From: Methanosphaera sp. SHI613 | Lineage (GTDB): Archaea; Methanobacteriota; Methanobacteria; Methanobacteriales; Methanobacteriaceae | DNA length: 14,993 bases | Direction of reading: 5' to 3' | Assembly (NCBI GenBank): GCA_003266145.1 | Contig: MVJJ01000128.1 | Coordinates: 908 to 15,900 of the forward strand | Part shown: in pieces, positions 13,392-14,993 of the stretch | Layout of the letters: each line of letters begins with the position of its first letter | Numbering within the stretch: position 1 is the stretch's first letter | Position numbers and translations under genes: made by a program | Notes under the pieces: generated by a model | What the model saw: the letters and a program-made list of their open reading frames with translations, nothing else | Told to the model about the DNA's origin: nothing | Database searches by the model: none

Positions 13392-14291
13392 ATGACATCT
13401 TCATTTGAAATTATACTGGTACCTACAATAATGATAATTGTAGGGTTATTTTTGAAGCATATAAATTTCCTAAAGTCAACTGATAGTCAAGTATTAAATA
13501 AGATAGTAATCAACATCACATTGCCATCGCTCATATTCATCAACCTGTCAACTGCCAGTATTGAAGGAGAGGTTATACTACTTCCCATAACAGCTGTTTT
13601 TCTTGTTATTATAACGGCGCTGATAGCCTATGCATATTCAAGGTTCAGGTCTTATTCCAAAAGGCTCACATGGACCATTATTCTCGCATCATCCATGATG
13701 AATACTGCTTTTATCGGTTATCCTGTAATCATAGGAGTGCTTGGAAATGAGGGTTTTGTCATGTCCATATTCTATGACATGGCCATGGCCGTAATGTTTG
13801 TAGTATATGCAATGATACTAGTCGGTGTCTTCGGTGGCAACAAAAAACAGGTAATCCATGATGGATTGACTTTTACTCCACTATGGGCAGTGGTGTTTGC
13901 ATTGGCCTTCAATATATTCAATATTCCATTGGGCTACGTATTGGAGACTTCATTAAATTATCTGTCCCAGGCGACAATTCCTCTTATAATGCTGTCACTT
14001 GCGTTGAAGTTGGACTTCAAGAACATCAAATCAAGATTATCCGATACGGCATTCATATTGTCATTAAGGCTTATACTCGCACCACTGTTGGTTATGATAA
14101 TCTACAGGATATTAAACATCGGATCATTAATCTATGATGTGGCAGTACTTGACTCTGCCATGCCTATTGCAATGAACTGTCTGGTATTATCCATCAACTA
14201 TGACCTGGACAGTAATCTAACATCCAGTGTCATATTCGTATCTACACTAATATCTGTTGTTAGCCTGACAGCATTTGCAACATTCATGTAA
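13392..14291 (+). CDS. AEC-family (auxin efflux carrier-like) permease, copy 1
   Basis: This is a 299-residue integral membrane protein with about ten hydrophobic spans. The pattern fits the AEC / Mem_trans family of secondary transporters (malate, auxin and other organic anions). Typical landmarks are NITLPSLIFINLS (41-53), the intramembrane MMNTAFIGYPV region of the first half, and the matching DSAMPIAMNCLVLS region near the C terminus; the two halves form the inverted repeat of the family. The substrate cannot be read from sequence; a carboxylate is the usual guess. Upstream is a 172-nt gap with a TATA-like stretch (about 13310-13320) and a repeated CTTAAAAT (13331 and 13347). The ATG is preceded by GATTATC rather than a strong ribosome binding site. 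A close paralog follows 22 nt later, so the two form a tandem operon. Confidence 0.85.
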   Translation: MTSSFEIILVPTIMIIVGLFLKHINFLKSTDSQVLNKIVINITLPSLIFINLSTASIEGEVILLPITAVFLVIITALIAYAYSRFRSYSKRLTWTIILASSMMNTAFIGYPVIIGVLGNEGFVMSIFYDMAMAVMFVVYAMILVGVFGGNKKQVIHDGLTFTPLWAVVFALAFNIFNIPLGYVLETSLNYLSQATIPLIMLSLALKLDFKNIKSRLSDTAFILSLRLILAPLLVMIIYRILNIGSLIYDVAVLDSAMPIAMNCLVLSINYDLDSNLTSSVIFVSTLISVVSLTAFATFM

Positions 14292-14313
14292 AAAAAATTC
14301 TGGAGGTTTTATA

Positions 14314-14993
14314 GTGCCTAGTTCACTTGAAGTGATACTTGTTCCTACATTGATGATTCTCGTAGGATTTATTCTTAAACGCAAGTCCATCCTGAAATCA
14401 TCCGATAGTCAGTTATTGTCAAAGATCGTATTGAACATATCTCTTCCTGCATTAATATTTATCAATCTGTCCAAGGCAGAGGTATCATATGATATGTTAC
14501 TGCTTCCTGTAATGGCATTAATATTAAGCTTTTTCCTGCTTCTAATAGCATATGTCTACTGTCGACTGCGCGGTTATTCAAAAAAGACCACCTGGACTAT
14601 AATGATAGCTGCGTCCATGATGAACACTGGATTTATAGGCTTTCCGGTATCACTCGGAGTATTCGGCAATGACGGATTCCTGCATGCCATATTCTATGAC
14701 TTGTCCACGACCATATTATTCATAGTTTATGGTATGGTTCTTGTAAAGGAGTTTGGTGGAAGCAGGGAGGATGTTATAAGACAGTCATTCAAGTTCATAC
14801 CATTATGGGCAGTGCTCTTTGCCGTGATATTTAATGTATTTAACATTCCAATATTTGCCTTGGCAGAGGATGTTCTGGGCTACTTTGCAGATTCCACAAT
14901 TCCATTAATAATGCTGTCGTTGGGTTTGACAATAGACTTTAAGGCTATAGGTCACAGCATAGGGGATTCCTTGTTCGTATCATTTGTTAAACT
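14314..14993 (+). CDS. AEC-family permease, copy 2 (3' end outside window)
   Basis: An open frame starts at GTG (14314-14316), seven nt after the GGAGG of a perfect GGAGGT site, and runs 226 codons to the right edge without a stop. The product begins MPSSLEVILVPTLMILVGF and aligns without gaps to the preceding permease. It keeps NISLPALIFINLSK, MMNTGFIGFPV, an IFYDL segment, IPLWAVLFA and STIPLIMLSL, so it is a tandem duplicate that has since diverged, roughly half identical by eye. It lacks the last two or so membrane spans only because the window ends. Differences cluster in the loops and in the second hydrophobic block, so substrate range may differ, or the two may form a heteromer. The tandem layout with a 22-nt gap implies cotranscription. 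Confidence 0.88.
   Translation, partial: MPSSLEVILVPTLMILVGFILKRKSILKSSDSQLLSKIVLNISLPALIFINLSKAEVSYDMLLLPVMALILSFFLLLIAYVYCRLRGYSKKTTWTIMIAASMMNTGFIGFPVSLGVFGNDGFLHAIFYDLSTTILFIVYGMVLVKEFGGSREDVIRQSFKFIPLWAVLFAVIFNVFNIPIFALAEDVLGYFADSTIPLIMLSLGLTIDFKAIGHSIGDSLFVSFVK

Noticed and set aside
13883..14137. Second plus-strand frame within the first permease
   Set aside because: Overlaps a well-supported membrane protein in another frame, with no binding site or domain pattern.

Overview
The window looks like chromosome of a host-associated methanogenic archaeon of the order Methanobacteriales, most likely Methanosphaera or a close relative such as Methanobrevibacter. The evidence is the strongly AT-rich intergenic DNA, GGAGGT/GGTGA ribosome binding sites, archaeal single-polypeptide RPA and RadA, an archaeal-type lumazine synthase, and a large secreted Asn-rich beta-helix 'adhesin-like' protein of the kind these gut methanogens carry in many copies. 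The genus is inferred from gene style, not from a database match.

Layout. The left third (minus strand, reading right to left) is a biosynthetic block: leuC, leuD, leuB, then an unlisted 28-codon membrane microprotein gene, ribH (riboflavin/F420 pathway), and the 5' part of an unrecognised gene cut off by the window edge. The leu block supplies isopropylmalate isomerase and dehydrogenase. Its leader region is rich in structure: a TATA box flanked by two inverted repeats, a leucine-codon mini-ORF just before the leuC ribosome binding site, and a 13-nt complement of that binding site placed after leuB. A divergent plus-strand gene follows (4023-4637), a conserved-looking cysteine-free protein that may belong to the methanogenesis marker 5 / DUF2112 group.

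The middle is a minus-strand 1276-residue surface protein (5086-8916) with its own hairpin terminator and a very AT-rich, palindrome-bearing upstream region.

The right side (plus strand) is a DNA-maintenance pair, rpa (TTG start) and radA 40 nt apart, ended by a hairpin that straddles the radA stop codon. Next is a small DUF3781-like gene with the same stop-straddling terminator design. Last come two tandem paralogous AEC-type permeases, the second with a GTG start and running off the right edge.

From memory of the Methanothermobacter thermautotrophicus gene order (radA, RPA, leuC, leuD, leuB, ribH are close neighbours there), the leu-ribH block and the rpa-radA block are probably an ancestral neighbourhood. 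Here the marker-5-like gene and the surface-protein gene lie between them. The most interesting leads are the leu leader architecture, the 28-residue microprotein, and the repeated-motif leader of rpa. No rRNA, tRNA, CRISPR array, insertion sequence or integrase was recognised.
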